A program made the position numbers and the translations under genes. The notes under the pieces were generated by a model. That model searched no databases. It was not told the origin of the DNA and saw nothing but the letters and a program-made list of their open reading frames with translations. Shown piece by piece: positions 26,622-35,720 of a stretch of 36,634 bases of DNA. Every line of letters begins with the position of its first letter. The first letter of the stretch is position 1. Source of the stretch: Candidatus Poseidoniales archaeon (lineage in GTDB: Archaea > Thermoplasmatota > Poseidoniia > Poseidoniales > Poseidoniaceae). The stretch covers positions 1 through 36,634 of the forward strand of contig QQSD01000095.1 in the NCBI GenBank assembly GCA_003602485.1, written 5' to 3'.

Positions 26622-27105
26622 TCAATCTCACCTCCTTACTCATCGTGGCTGAATGTGTATAGCCTTGTACTGTTTCCGAGATTCCTACAAAGAACAGGGA
26701 TGCATCATCACCGTCGGTGTAGGAGAGGCTATTGTCTGATGCTTTGATCTGAAGAAGATAGCCAGGTAGCCAGTCCGTTCCGGATGGAGTGATCGAAGTC
26801 GTGATTGTACCAGGTGCCACACCATTGATGAGGAATTCAAACGTCGTGCTCATTTCATATATTCCAGAATTGAGTACATAGACCGTTACTTCATCATCAC
26901 CCGCTGCCGGGTTTTCAAAACCGACCATCATGGGGTCTCCAGCAAAATCTACGGAGACACCGAGAGCACCAGATGATTTACGTTCTTCAATTTCTACAAC
27001 ACGAGTAACTTTGGCCCATTCGTTGATCAGTATGGTACTCACACTGCCTGAAATCAGCAATGCTGTGACCAACATGATGAACGATGATGCGCCTCCGTCT
27101 GCCAT
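26611..27105 (-). CDS. arlG: Archaellum stator-like protein ArlG (FlaG)
   Basis: 164 aa. An N-terminal TM helix (about 8-27, LVTALLISGSVSTILINEW) resembles archaellin/ArlG N-termini. It is followed by a beta-sandwich pseudoperiplasmic domain. ArlG forms a filament capped by ArlF and anchors the motor to the cell envelope. It was distinguished from ArlF by order (F before G) and by the N-terminal sequence. It sits 9 nt after the arlF stop and overlaps arlH. Confidence 0.82.
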   Translation of the reverse strand: MADGGASSFIMLVTALLISGSVSTILINEWAKVTRVVEIEERKSSGALGVSVDFAGDPMMVGFENPAAGDDEVTVYVLNSGIYEMSTTFEFLINGVAPGTITTSITPSGTDWLPGYLLQIKASDNSLSYTDGDDASLFFVGISETVQGYTHSATMSKEVRLNEI

Positions 27106-27114
27106 AAAATCAAC

Positions 27115-27768
27115 TCACGCAAAGTTATGGCCCACTGTTGTAGGGCCAACCGTCATAGAAATACGGTCATGTCCGATGGTACCTGTGTCAATCCACTGGA
27201 GAAACAATGTCTCTCCAGTAAACCAATTGGTTGATGAGATTCCAGAGGTGTAAGCAGTATCAAAGGGAACAGGATTTGTTCCGTTCGTGAACAACCACAT
27301 GTCATCGAATTGAATTGTTGATGAGCCTGTATTGGTAAAGTTCGCATACACTGCGTTGCCTAAGGTCGGAACGACGCTTGCCGTACCCGAGTTTCCTGCG
27401 CAAGCGGTTGTACAGGTGATGGTGAGTGTCGGAGCAGTTGCATAATCGCCGTGGCTGGTGATCACCACGTCAATAATTGCTCCACTTCCGTCCACTGTAT
27501 ACTCACCTGCAAAGCCACCGGTCCCCGTTGAGGAGGCCAATGTGCCATCGGTATATCCGGTTCCGGCAGTTGCAATGGTAGAGTCTACCACTGCGCCATC
27601 AAACAAGATCGCATCGTTGATTGCAAAGGTTGGAACGGGTTCATCTGCATCTTCCAGTCGGTCAAGACCAGAATCTATTTGAGATGTAATGGATTGATAT
27701 GCCATCGAAAAAACGACAAGCATCGAAATGCCGACAATCAATCCTCCTATTCCAACCGAAGCGCCCAT
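27115..27768 (-). CDS. arlF: ArlF (FlaF) with an inserted repeat domain
   Basis: 217 aa, longer than typical ArlF (about 130-150 aa). The N-terminal TM helix (about 7-25, IGGLIVGISMLVVFSMAYQ) and the beta-sandwich fit ArlF, the envelope-binding partner of ArlG. Between the first strand (FAINDAILFDG, about 48-58) and the next (NAVYANFTNTGSS, about 138-150) sits an extra block of about 80 residues. It carries GTGYT, GGFAGEYTVDGSGAIIDVVI, HGDYATAPTLTI and a CTTAC Cys pair. The start is immediately after the stop of the upstream C/D/E-like gene. Confidence 0.8.
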   Translation of the reverse strand: MGASVGIGGLIVGISMLVVFSMAYQSITSQIDSGLDRLEDADEPVPTFAINDAILFDGAVVDSTIATAGTGYTDGTLASSTGTGGFAGEYTVDGSGAIIDVVITSHGDYATAPTLTITCTTACAGNSGTASVVPTLGNAVYANFTNTGSSTIQFDDMWLFTNGTNPVPFDTAYTSGISSTNWFTGETLFLQWIDTGTIGHDRISMTVGPTTVGHNFA

Positions 27769-28623
27769 TCATTCTCCTCCACGTAACAATTCCATTTGCC
27801 GCCATGATGAGACCAAGGCAGAAAAGGTAAGCAACTCACGATGAGGCAAGTGGTCTTCCAATGCTGTTTCTGCGTCTCCAGGCTCAGCAAGTTGGACAAT
27901 AGCCATGATGCTGTTTCCTTCGACTGACGTCAACATTCCTGAATCGATTGCTTTCTGCGTAAAACTCACAGCTGCCATGCCAGACATATGATCCAGCAAA
28001 AGGGCAGAAACAGTCGGTGCTCCTATTTGATTTGCAGAACCCGTATGGGATGCTGCGGGAGCGTTCAAAAACGGGTTTGCAGCGAGGGCTTGCGCCTCAT
28101 ACAACTCAACCAATGGTGCTTCATCGTCTTCCATCATGCGGGCAGACCCGCCGACTTCAACGACTTCTCCAGAAGCGGTGATGATTCGGTCACCCGATGA
28201 AACTTCATCGTCGCCTTCAACAACTTCGTGTTCTGATGAGGATTCAACCTCAGCAGTGGATTGGGGCAAAGCCCCATCTTCCAATCGTCCCTCGACCATT
28301 CGCAATACATCCTCAACCATATCGAGACGACTGCTGATGAGTCGCTCAAGGCCCGATGTATCAAGGGTGGCCGGTGGTAGGTTCACTGGAGCACTTTGAG
28401 GTGCGAGTGTCGCTGCCACGTTAGGCACGCTTTGCTGACTGTTAATCCGAGCTCGTGTTGGTCCGGGAGAGATTGTCCATGCATCCTCTTCACTCAGCAT
28501 TCCCTGTTCAGGGAACGGTACCTGTTCAATGGCCACATTGGCCAATATCTTCAGGCGTTCTTCGCTTAGATTCTGGTCTGGGTTCTTATTTCCACCGGAG
28601 TTTCCACTAAATGGCCATGCCAT
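27769..28623 (-). CDS. ArlC/D/E-like archaellum motor adaptor
   Basis: 284 aa, cytoplasmic. It occupies the place of arlC/D/E between archaellins and arlF. A low-complexity N-terminal half rich in Ser/Pro/Glu precedes a short coiled-coil-like segment (LISSRLDMVEDVLRMVEGRL, about 105-125). The C-terminal helical domain (about 200-284) reads VSALLLDHMSGMAAVSFTQK, then a negative regulator-like turn, in the manner of the FlaD/E domain (SMxAxxFxxxAL). These adaptors link ArlH/I to the chemotaxis protein CheF. Sequence similarity is weak, so the call rests partly on gene order. Confidence 0.6.
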   Translation of the reverse strand: MAWPFSGNSGGNKNPDQNLSEERLKILANVAIEQVPFPEQGMLSEEDAWTISPGPTRARINSQQSVPNVAATLAPQSAPVNLPPATLDTSGLERLISSRLDMVEDVLRMVEGRLEDGALPQSTAEVESSSEHEVVEGDDEVSSGDRIITASGEVVEVGGSARMMEDDEAPLVELYEAQALAANPFLNAPAASHTGSANQIGAPTVSALLLDHMSGMAAVSFTQKAIDSGMLTSVEGNSIMAIVQLAEPGDAETALEDHLPHRELLTFSALVSSWRQMELLRGGE

Positions 28624-28665
28624 TCAAATTCCTCCATATTGATTCGAGTAAACTCGAACCAAACA

Positions 28666-29235
28666 TCAGATCAACGGAGTTCCTGCATTGACTGTTGCAG
28701 GGATGTTGAGGGTCTCAAAGGTTGTACCGCCGCCACCAACGTGAATGTAGAGTTGGATGTTCGTGTTGAGGTTGTTTCCGTTGTTAGGGGCACATGCACC
28801 GCCAGGAATTGTGATCAATACTGGCATGTTTGGCTCCATCGTTGCGATGTCAGCGTTGGTTTGGTCCATTTCGTCGACGACTGGGTCGCTGCCTTCAACG
28901 GGTGTTGCGCTGTTGGTACAAATGATCTGGTAGAAGATTTCCGTGGTAGATTGACTGTCGCTGCCGGGGGCAAGACGTGCATAGATCTCATAGTCAGTCG
29001 CTGCAGCAGTTCCTGCGTAGACTTGACTGACCATGATCTTTCCATTCATGGATTCTGCGGTGTCATCACCAGTGGATTGAGCATTCTGTTGAAGCTTTTC
29101 TGCAGTCTGGATAATGACTGCAGCTGCAACAGCTGCCACAAGGATAAGGGCAATGAACACAATCATTGCACCGATACCAATTGCGGCAAACTTGTCTTCT
29201 TCGAGGTTGGTTTTGGTTTGAGTGTTGGACTTCAT
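28666..29235 (-). CDS. arlB: Archaellin 2 (ArlB/FlaB)
   Basis: 189 aa archaellum filament subunit. A short charged leader ends at the class III signal site (EDKFAAIGIGAMIVFIALIL; cleavage expected before IGIG by the ArlK/FlaK peptidase). The hydrophobic helix is AAVAAAVIIQTAEKLQQNAQ. The rest is a beta-rich outer domain. The first 50 residues nearly match archaellin 1. The ATG overlaps the archaellin 1 stop by 4 nt. Confidence 0.93.
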   Translation of the reverse strand: MKSNTQTKTNLEEDKFAAIGIGAMIVFIALILVAAVAAAVIIQTAEKLQQNAQSTGDDTAESMNGKIMVSQVYAGTAAATDYEIYARLAPGSDSQSTTEIFYQIICTNSATPVEGSDPVVDEMDQTNADIATMEPNMPVLITIPGGACAPNNGNNLNTNIQLYIHVGGGGTTFETLNIPATVNAGTPLI

Positions 29236-29816
29236 ACGACCACGTCTCCTGCGTTCACGCTACCACCGTACTTCAGGACTTCATATGTGAAGCCTCCGCC
29301 ACCAGCCTGTACGACATATGTGTCGTCAGTGTTGACTTGGGGAGCACAGTTTCCAGTTGGAGTAATTGTGACCGTGTAGGTCTTTGCGGGCTCGAGGGTA
29401 CCTGCTGCACCTGCTGTTCCGAGTTCGGAAGCAACGGTGGCAGTGATACCGCCAGCTACGCCAAAGTTACCGACCTGTGTAAGCGCACCTGTTCGGGCAC
29501 CCACGTCAAGGCAGATTAGGTTGTATTCCACATCGGAAGCAGCCAAGGAATCAGACCCAGGGGCCAATTCGAAGGTCATGTACAGATCTGCACCACCGTT
29601 GGTCAGCACAACAGAGTTGATGAAGATTTTACCAGCCATCATGTCGGTGGTATCCTCTCCAGTGCTCTGCGCGTTTTGTTGCAACTTCTCAGCCGTCTGA
29701 ATAATGACAGCTGCTGCAACTGCAGCCACAAGGATTAGGGCAATGAAGACAATCATTGCACCAATACCGATAGCCGCAAGTTCATCGCGGTTTTCGTTCG
29801 TTTTTTCGTTTTTCAT
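29232..29816 (-). CDS. arlB: Archaellin 1 (ArlB/FlaB)
   Basis: About 194 aa archaellum filament subunit with the same leader and N-terminal helix as archaellin 2 (DELAAIGIGAMIVFIALIL). I chose the ATG at 29816 rather than 29828. The TATA-like element at 29833-29844 lies about 23 nt upstream of 29816, which would make a leaderless transcript; 29828 would be inside the expected untranscribed gap. The beta-rich outer domain differs clearly from archaellin 2. Confidence 0.92.
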   Translation of the reverse strand: MKNEKTNENRDELAAIGIGAMIVFIALILVAAVAAAVIIQTAEKLQQNAQSTGEDTTDMMAGKIFINSVVLTNGGADLYMTFELAPGSDSLAASDVEYNLICLDVGARTGALTQVGNFGVAGGITATVASELGTAGAAGTLEPAKTYTVTITPTGNCAPQVNTDDTYVVQAGGGGFTYEVLKYGGSVNAGDVVV

Positions 29817-29832
29817 ATTTTTCACCATTTTT

Positions 29833-29844
29833 TTTTATTGTATC
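29833..29844 (-). promoter_or_regulatory. Archaellin promoter (TATA-like)
   Basis: On the minus strand GATACAATAAAA precedes archaellin 1, centred about 23 nt from the ATG at 29816. It allows archaellins to be expressed above the upstream cluster genes. A 5-bp hairpin (CCCGC/GCGGG, 29846-29860) lies just upstream, after the stop of the preceding gene. Confidence 0.5.
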
Positions 29845-29875
29845 CCCCGCTCCATGCGGGTGGAATTGGATGTGG

Positions 29876-30823
29876 TCAAGAAGAACCTCCCTGACCAAGG
29901 TTAATGCGGAGTGGCATGCGTATTGTTGCCACTTCATCAGAAGCGAGTGTTCGGATAAAAGGAACTTCCTCTGCGAGGAAGCCCGGTGGTATCCAAGGCG
30001 TGAGAAGGATTTCGCTGAGAGGCTCCATTGAACGGTTTTGTGCTCGCATGGTCACTGTAATCTCTCCAGACCGCATTTCATATGCAGTTGCGACGGATAA
30101 CTTTCGAGTTAACGGCATGTCTTCAGATGTAAGACGGTAGTCCGGCTTGATTTCGAAACGCAATGGAATGTTACCTCCGGGCGCAATGATGGGGAGGTCG
30201 ACATTTGGTGGGAACGCAGTCCACCCTTCGGGAACTGGAGGTTTGAGGCGTAGCATGGGCATGGGAATTGGGCCGTCGTTGATGATGCGCACGAGAAGCA
30301 CACCAGAATCCCCACCTGCTGGCCAGCGTGTGTCAACACCCATCCAAAAGTGCCTGAAGAGGAAGGGGTTGAGCGTCGAGGTGTTGCCACCGATTAAGTC
30401 CTCAAGCAAGTCCTCGACTTCAACAGTAGATTGGCGTATGTCCCCAGTTTCAGCTGCTGCAGTGGATTCTCGTAATTTGTACAAGATGCGTTCGGCTTCC
30501 TCGAGGGAGATGTGTTTGTGGGTCAGCAAACGATGCAACATGGCAATACTACGACGCAAGTGGAGAACATCTTCCTCCAAATCATCGAGTGTTTTCTCGG
30601 CGATTTTGATGTTCTTCTTCGCTCGACCGAGTTGATGCATCCCCAGGTAAACCTTGGCTTCCCCGAGGTCCATCTCAGTTTCTGAGAGTGATGGGTTTTC
30701 CTGACGAGCGGCCTTACGGGCGATGCGCTCCAAGGTTTGTGAGGCCTCGAGGATGCCTTGCTCACGTTCAGCCAATTCTTGAGCCATCACGTCGTCTGGG
30801 ATTTCGAAGTCATCGTCAGTCAT
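29876..30823 (-). CDS. Coiled-coil/beta-sandwich protein of unknown function ahead of archaellins
   Basis: About 315 aa, no signal peptide or TM. Residues about 10-150 are strongly helical and charged (AKKNIKIAEKTLDDLEEDVLH, EEAERILYKL), resembling TPR or coiled-coil bundles. After an acidic linker comes a beta-rich C-terminal domain (about 170-315) with VLLVRIINDGPIPMPML and MRSGEITVTMRAQN, like an Ig/NEW3-type fold. No family recognised. The ATG at 30823 overlaps the upstream stop by 8 nt. Cytoplasmic location is inferred. It lies 59 nt before archaellin 1. Confidence 0.7.
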   Translation of the reverse strand: MTDDDFEIPDDVMAQELAEREQGILEASQTLERIARKAARQENPSLSETEMDLGEAKVYLGMHQLGRAKKNIKIAEKTLDDLEEDVLHLRRSIAMLHRLLTHKHISLEEAERILYKLRESTAAAETGDIRQSTVEVEDLLEDLIGGNTSTLNPFLFRHFWMGVDTRWPAGGDSGVLLVRIINDGPIPMPMLRLKPPVPEGWTAFPPNVDLPIIAPGGNIPLRFEIKPDYRLTSEDMPLTRKLSVATAYEMRSGEITVTMRAQNRSMEPLSEILLTPWIPPGFLAEEVPFIRTLASDEVATIRMPLRINLGQGGSS

Positions 30824-33800
30824 CCAATTCACCTCCGTCGTCAAATTTGAATTCTTCATCGGTGATGTTGTTCGGTTCTCCGGGGGTCACCGGGGCGATT
30901 GAAGTCGACACTGAGGATGGAGCACGTTCACCGAGAATTGCGGTGAGGTCGAGCCCGTCATCTGCCAAGTCGTTGAGTAAGCGAGCCGGGTCACCGAGGT
31001 CACGCTCAATGCGAATTGCCTTAATTTCAGCATCGGTCATGCGTCCGTAGAGGTTACCGTAAAGTCGGTCGGAGCGGCGGAGAATGTACCACACACCAGC
31101 CATAATGGCGAGGAAGTATCCAACCATCATCAACAGGTTGTCGCTGTCCGTTGCCAGTTGTGCGGGTAGGCCGAGGACGATAGCAAGCATTCCAAGAACG
31201 GGAATTGAGAGGATGATGGTTAATTGCCGACGACCGTCCGTGAGAGCGTCGAAATGGTCGGAGTATACCGTCGAGATACCTTTTCGTGCACGCTGGTAGT
31301 CTTCGTGGATGAGCCGGAATTCTTCGCTGCTCTTCCATGTCATACGCCAAATCCACAATCCGCAGAGAATGAGAACGGTCGGACCCCAATAGGAGGCGTT
31401 GAACAGATGGAAGGCAAAGCCGAAACTGATGACTCCGGCATACACACCTGCTAATTGCCACTTTTCAGACTGGCTGGCGAGGCGGACGAAGATCAATGAC
31501 AGCAAGGCCGCTACGACACAAGCGATGAATGCTATTGAGAGGTCGGGTGACCAAGATTGAACTGTTATCTCGAGTTGAAGTGCATCGTTATCGGCTTGGT
31601 TGTTTTCTCCAACGTAGAGGTATTCCATCGAGGCAGTACAGGAGATGGCTCGTGAGGCTTCCCACCAGTCAATGGTGTTCGGCTGTATTTCCCATTGGAA
31701 GGTATGCGATTCCCGTGGGCCTAAGATGGCAAGGTTGTCGGGAGTTGAAAGCACGGTCACATCGCCATCACAGTCGAGCAAAGGAGTGATGCCGAGCGCT
31801 TGTGCTGTACCGTCATTTTTGACTTGCATTGAATATGTTGATGCTTGGCCTTCAAAGAAAAGATCGTCATCTGGTCCATGAGTTACGACTTCAGGATCGG
31901 CATAGACTGCCAATTCATAGGTGAAGGTCTCCTCATCATAGACGGTGTAACCGTTGTTCTCGTCAGGGTGATAGAGTCTGAACGTGAGGTCCCAACCATC
32001 ACCTGCGAGAATATTCGGGGGGTTTGGCGTGTCAATAACGAGCGTTATTGGGTCGCTGGTTACCCAAGGTTGGCGTGATGGTAACGTGACGCGAGAATCC
32101 GTTCCCAGTGAAGTAGAGCCACAATATTGAGACAAATTCAGCGGCGTGTCTTCTCCGCCGACCCGCAAGCTGAACGACCATTCGTAATCAGATGCATTCT
32201 GTCCGACGCTGGCCATGTTGAGGAGGCGAGTGGATTGGCAGAGTTCAATCTCGTAAGCAACAGCGTCAATTTGGCCAGTAGGAATGTGAGAATACGTGAT
32301 GAAATATTCCTTTTCTCCATAATCTTGAGGTGGTGTGACTGGTGAGTCACTCATTTCAAAGAAGCGATCCATTTCGAGATTCGAGTAGAATTCAGCGCTG
32401 CCTTGAACTTCGGCATTGGCTGGCTGCAACTTCACGATGAGGTTGGCGGCAAGGGTGAGTGCTGGTTGTGTAGCGGTATTCTTCACAGCAAAGGTGAACT
32501 GTGTTGGCAATCCTTTCTTGAGAAGCAATGTACTTGGTGCCGAATTAGAAATTTCCCAATCGGTACTGGGTGTGGTAAGGCCGCCTTGAAGAAGCGAATA
32601 GCTGAGATTCACAGTCACATCAGCATTTCCTGTATTTGTGACCATGACATCCCAGGTACGAGTTGTCCCCCGGTGGTATTCCATGGTGGCCGGCCATTCG
32701 TCGACTTCAACCATGAACAGAGGGTTGACGATGAAGTCAAAGGTGTGGACCTTGAGGACCTCATCGGTCGTTGCGTTCAAAATGCGCATGGTAACAGGAT
32801 AGATTTCGCCATTGAGCAAATCCTCATCCCCGCCAAGAGGCGGTACTGCGACCGAAAAGGTGTCGGAGTAGATTTCATCCACGCCAAGGTTAAGTGGCAT
32901 GTAAGCCGAAGTCACAGTCCAATTACCGGCGACCATCGTTTCTAGGACGATGTCCTCAACGAGGTTTCCGTTGTTGGTGAGTGTGAAATTGACTTCCTGA
33001 GACGTGCCAGGGATCACGCCAAGGCTGAGGGGTGTATCGACCATAATGCCGTGTTCTTCGCTGATATTACCGATGATATCGGCCGATAGATTGAGCCCTG
33101 AATCGGCATTTGCTACCCAGAGAGTTGCAGAATAAACTGTAGCGGCGAGAGCCTCACTTGATGGCGTGATTCGAACACGGACCGTTTCGTCATAACCTGC
33201 GCCAATCTGGATGACGTTCGGAGTCTCGAGTTGGAATGTTAATTCACCACGATTGGTATCGTCCAGCCACAGACTAAAGGTGGCAGGTGTATTTCCTACG
33301 TTGCTCACAACCACGCTGGTAGTGATTGTATCTCCGACTGAAAGATTGATCTTTTGGCTCGTCGGATGAAGCTCTGCGTTGACTTTCTCGCCAACACGAA
33401 TCGGTATGTCGAGTTGTGTTACGTAAGCGCCACTGGCGAGGTCAAGAACTTGAATCTGAAGGTATTCAATGCTGTTAGCAGGAGCATCTGGATCGGTGGT
33501 TACATAGGTAGAGAAATTCTTCATGTGCACCATATCTTCAGAGGGGTAGTCTGCTACATCGGCAGGAACAGAAAGAAGAGTCGTGGACGGCATGAGGGTG
33601 CTGTTCGAGAAAGAAGCGACCCAATTAGCAGGCAGGGTATTCATCATCACCAAGGAATAGGAAGTCATGTTGTTGCCCGTGTTATTGAGAGAGAGGGGGA
33701 CTTCTGTTTCTTCGCCTACCATGACGTCAAAGGGGACGACATCTGGGCCTTCAGCACCAAGAACTGGCGGGACGACGAGAGTCAAGGTCTGGGTAATTGC

Positions 33801-35720
33801 TGAAGCAAGAACGCTGGACCCTTGGTGAACGCTACCAAGAGTAGGAGTTGCGGTAACAGGGAGCGTAAGGGTGCCAGACACAGGATAGTCATCTGCTGGA
33901 CCTTGGAGCGTCATGACCGCAGATGAGGTTTGACCGAGATTCATACCTGGGAAGGCCGTTGGCGTGAGGCCGACTGCCCAGCGTGAAGCCTCATCAAAGC
34001 CACCAGTCGAATCGGATACGAATACTGGAGTGCCCAGTGAAAGAGTTGCATCAACCGTTTCTGATAATTGGCTAACGAGATTGTGACGAACCTCAACATC
34101 AAGGTCAAGAATTTCTTCGAGGCCAACGCCTTGCCGAGCAAGCATGACTTCTTCAACCGTCATCTCGATGTGTTCGGTTGGCAAACCCGGGTCAACGATG
34201 ATCACCGGTTGAATGGTCACTGGAGCAGCACCGAGGTCGGGCAATCCTCCGTTGGCGGATTGAGCTTGCACCCAGACAGACATTGAATCACCAGCACGAT
34301 TGTACTCGGCGGAGACGAGTGGATTCTTGATGCTTGCAGGAGTGACTGCCACTGCGATGTTAACGTCTTCCCCCGGCTGGAGAATACCTGTTGAAGACCT
34401 TGCCACGGAGACGTCCCAGTTAATCGGGTTGGTTGACACCCCGGATGAGAGCATGAAGGTCGTAGGCGCGTTGCCTGTGTTCTCAACGTTGACCTGAATG
34501 GTTGCTTCAACTCCGGGAATGAGCGTTGTAGAGGCAGTTGGCATCGTGACGTCAACTCCGTAAGACTCGCTTGCCAACACAGTGGTTGATACAGTCTTGG
34601 AGAGCGTTGCACTGTTTGAGGAAACCGTGAGTGTCACGATGTCTGAATCAGTTCGTAGGGCATCGGCGGGCACTGCGACTTGTATCAGGACTGAACTCGT
34701 CACGTCGGGCGAGACAGTTGGTGTCTGTGAATTTGGCGTCATGGAGGTAACCCAGCCACTAACGCTGCTTTGGGAAACGGTATAATCATCGCTCGACAAC
34801 CCGACATTCTTCACCAAGTAGGTGAGCGTAGATGTTTGCCCAGGCTCAACGCTTCGGTCGTGTGCAGGCGTAATTTCAAAGTCGTAATTTGAAAAAACGA
34901 CGACTTGGGATAGAAATTCTACTGATTTTGACCAACCAACGCCAGATGCAGTCATGGTCCCTATAACGTCCCATGTCCCGCTGCGAGAGGTTGCATCAAA
35001 TGACATACCAATGCCCTGAGGTGTCGCTCCTCCGTTGTACAAGGACCCAGGATTAACAATCGGCACTGTGGAAGAAGCCGCAGAAAAAGTGTTGGCGGGA
35101 TTCCCGACTTCTGAGAAGGCGAGCGTGTAGGATGCTGAGAAATTCTTGACCCCATCGTTACGGACATCAATCGAAAATGCATGGACGGATTGTGACCACA
35201 CAACGTTAGGGGCTCCTAAGGTTGGTTGAGGGATGTTGACAATGGGGACACTGGCGTTTTGGTATTGTTGTACGTCAATGATCTTTTGCAGTTCGTTATT
35301 CGAGGTAACAGCGTCAAGGCTTGAAGTGACTCTTGCCTTGAGTATCTGGTCATCGCCTAGGGTGGCTGCCCATGAAAAGAGTTGCACGGAGCTGCTTGCT
35401 CCTGCGTTGATAACTCCGAGGTCTGCGGTATCAAGAACGACATCACCTGACGATGAAGTGCCTTGAAGCAAAAGCGAGAGAGATGCTTGTCCCGCTGAAA
35501 GGCCAATGTTTTGGACTTGTATACGGACGACGTGAGTGGCATCTTCTGCGATGTTACTTCCATCGAGCACGATGGACCCCGCATCATCAAGCGTGAATGA
35601 AGATATCACGAAGTCTGGTGTGGATCGCCCGCTGTCAGCGACCGTAAGAGGCGCAACCATTGTGGCTATCAGAAGGGCAACCAAAGCATATGCGAGAGTT
35701 GGCTTAGACAGAATCTGCAC
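30816..35720 (-). CDS. Giant secreted multi-Ig membrane protein in archaellum cluster
   Basis: About 1634 aa. An N-terminal signal/TM segment is followed by a long extracellular region of roughly eight CARDB/NEW3-like beta-sandwich units, recognised by repeated N(T/V)GN motifs (VENTGNAPTTF, LNNTGNNMTSY, VSNVGNTPATF, LTNNGNL, VTNTGNADV). Near residue 1395 it enters four to five TM helices, separated by an amphipathic cytoplasmic segment (HEDYQRARKGISTVYSDHF). It ends in a cytoplasmic acidic tail. Start choices are TTG 35738, GTG 35726 or GTG 35720; I prefer 35720, which gives a normal signal peptide. It overlaps the upstream gene by 17 nt. Function unknown. Confidence 0.75.
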   Translation of the reverse strand: MQILSKPTLAYALVALLIATMVAPLTVADSGRSTPDFVISSFTLDDAGSIVLDGSNIAEDATHVVRIQVQNIGLSAGQASLSLLLQGTSSSGDVVLDTADLGVINAGASSSVQLFSWAATLGDDQILKARVTSSLDAVTSNNELQKIIDVQQYQNASVPIVNIPQPTLGAPNVVWSQSVHAFSIDVRNDGVKNFSASYTLAFSEVGNPANTFSAASSTVPIVNPGSLYNGGATPQGIGMSFDATSRSGTWDVIGTMTASGVGWSKSVEFLSQVVVFSNYDFEITPAHDRSVEPGQTSTLTYLVKNVGLSSDDYTVSQSSVSGWVTSMTPNSQTPTVSPDVTSSVLIQVAVPADALRTDSDIVTLTVSSNSATLSKTVSTTVLASESYGVDVTMPTASTTLIPGVEATIQVNVENTGNAPTTFMLSSGVSTNPINWDVSVARSSTGILQPGEDVNIAVAVTPASIKNPLVSAEYNRAGDSMSVWVQAQSANGGLPDLGAAPVTIQPVIIVDPGLPTEHIEMTVEEVMLARQGVGLEEILDLDVEVRHNLVSQLSETVDATLSLGTPVFVSDSTGGFDEASRWAVGLTPTAFPGMNLGQTSSAVMTLQGPADDYPVSGTLTLPVTATPTLGSVHQGSSVLASAITQTLTLVVPPVLGAEGPDVVPFDVMVGEETEVPLSLNNTGNNMTSYSLVMMNTLPANWVASFSNSTLMPSTTLLSVPADVADYPSEDMVHMKNFSTYVTTDPDAPANSIEYLQIQVLDLASGAYVTQLDIPIRVGEKVNAELHPTSQKINLSVGDTITTSVVVSNVGNTPATFSLWLDDTNRGELTFQLETPNVIQIGAGYDETVRVRITPSSEALAATVYSATLWVANADSGLNLSADIIGNISEEHGIMVDTPLSLGVIPGTSQEVNFTLTNNGNLVEDIVLETMVAGNWTVTSAYMPLNLGVDEIYSDTFSVAVPPLGGDEDLLNGEIYPVTMRILNATTDEVLKVHTFDFIVNPLFMVEVDEWPATMEYHRGTTRTWDVMVTNTGNADVTVNLSYSLLQGGLTTPSTDWEISNSAPSTLLLKKGLPTQFTFAVKNTATQPALTLAANLIVKLQPANAEVQGSAEFYSNLEMDRFFEMSDSPVTPPQDYGEKEYFITYSHIPTGQIDAVAYEIELCQSTRLLNMASVGQNASDYEWSFSLRVGGEDTPLNLSQYCGSTSLGTDSRVTLPSRQPWVTSDPITLVIDTPNPPNILAGDGWDLTFRLYHPDENNGYTVYDEETFTYELAVYADPEVVTHGPDDDLFFEGQASTYSMQVKNDGTAQALGITPLLDCDGDVTVLSTPDNLAILGPRESHTFQWEIQPNTIDWWEASRAISCTASMEYLYVGENNQADNDALQLEITVQSWSPDLSIAFIACVVAALLSLIFVRLASQSEKWQLAGVYAGVISFGFAFHLFNASYWGPTVLILCGLWIWRMTWKSSEEFRLIHEDYQRARKGISTVYSDHFDALTDGRRQLTIILSIPVLGMLAIVLGLPAQLATDSDNLLMMVGYFLAIMAGVWYILRRSDRLYGNLYGRMTDAEIKAIRIERDLGDPARLLNDLADDGLDLTAILGERAPSSVSTSIAPVTPGEPNNITDEEFKFDDGGELDD

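Noticed and set aside
28639-29379. 246-aa plus-strand ORF across the archaellins
   Set aside because: Antisense shadow of two well-recognised archaellins; Cys- and Val-rich composition is typical of such shadows.
29846-29860. Hairpin CCCGC/GCGGG before archaellin 1 as a terminator
   Set aside because: On the minus strand it is followed by an A-rich run, not T-rich. It is more likely incidental or an RNA-processing site.
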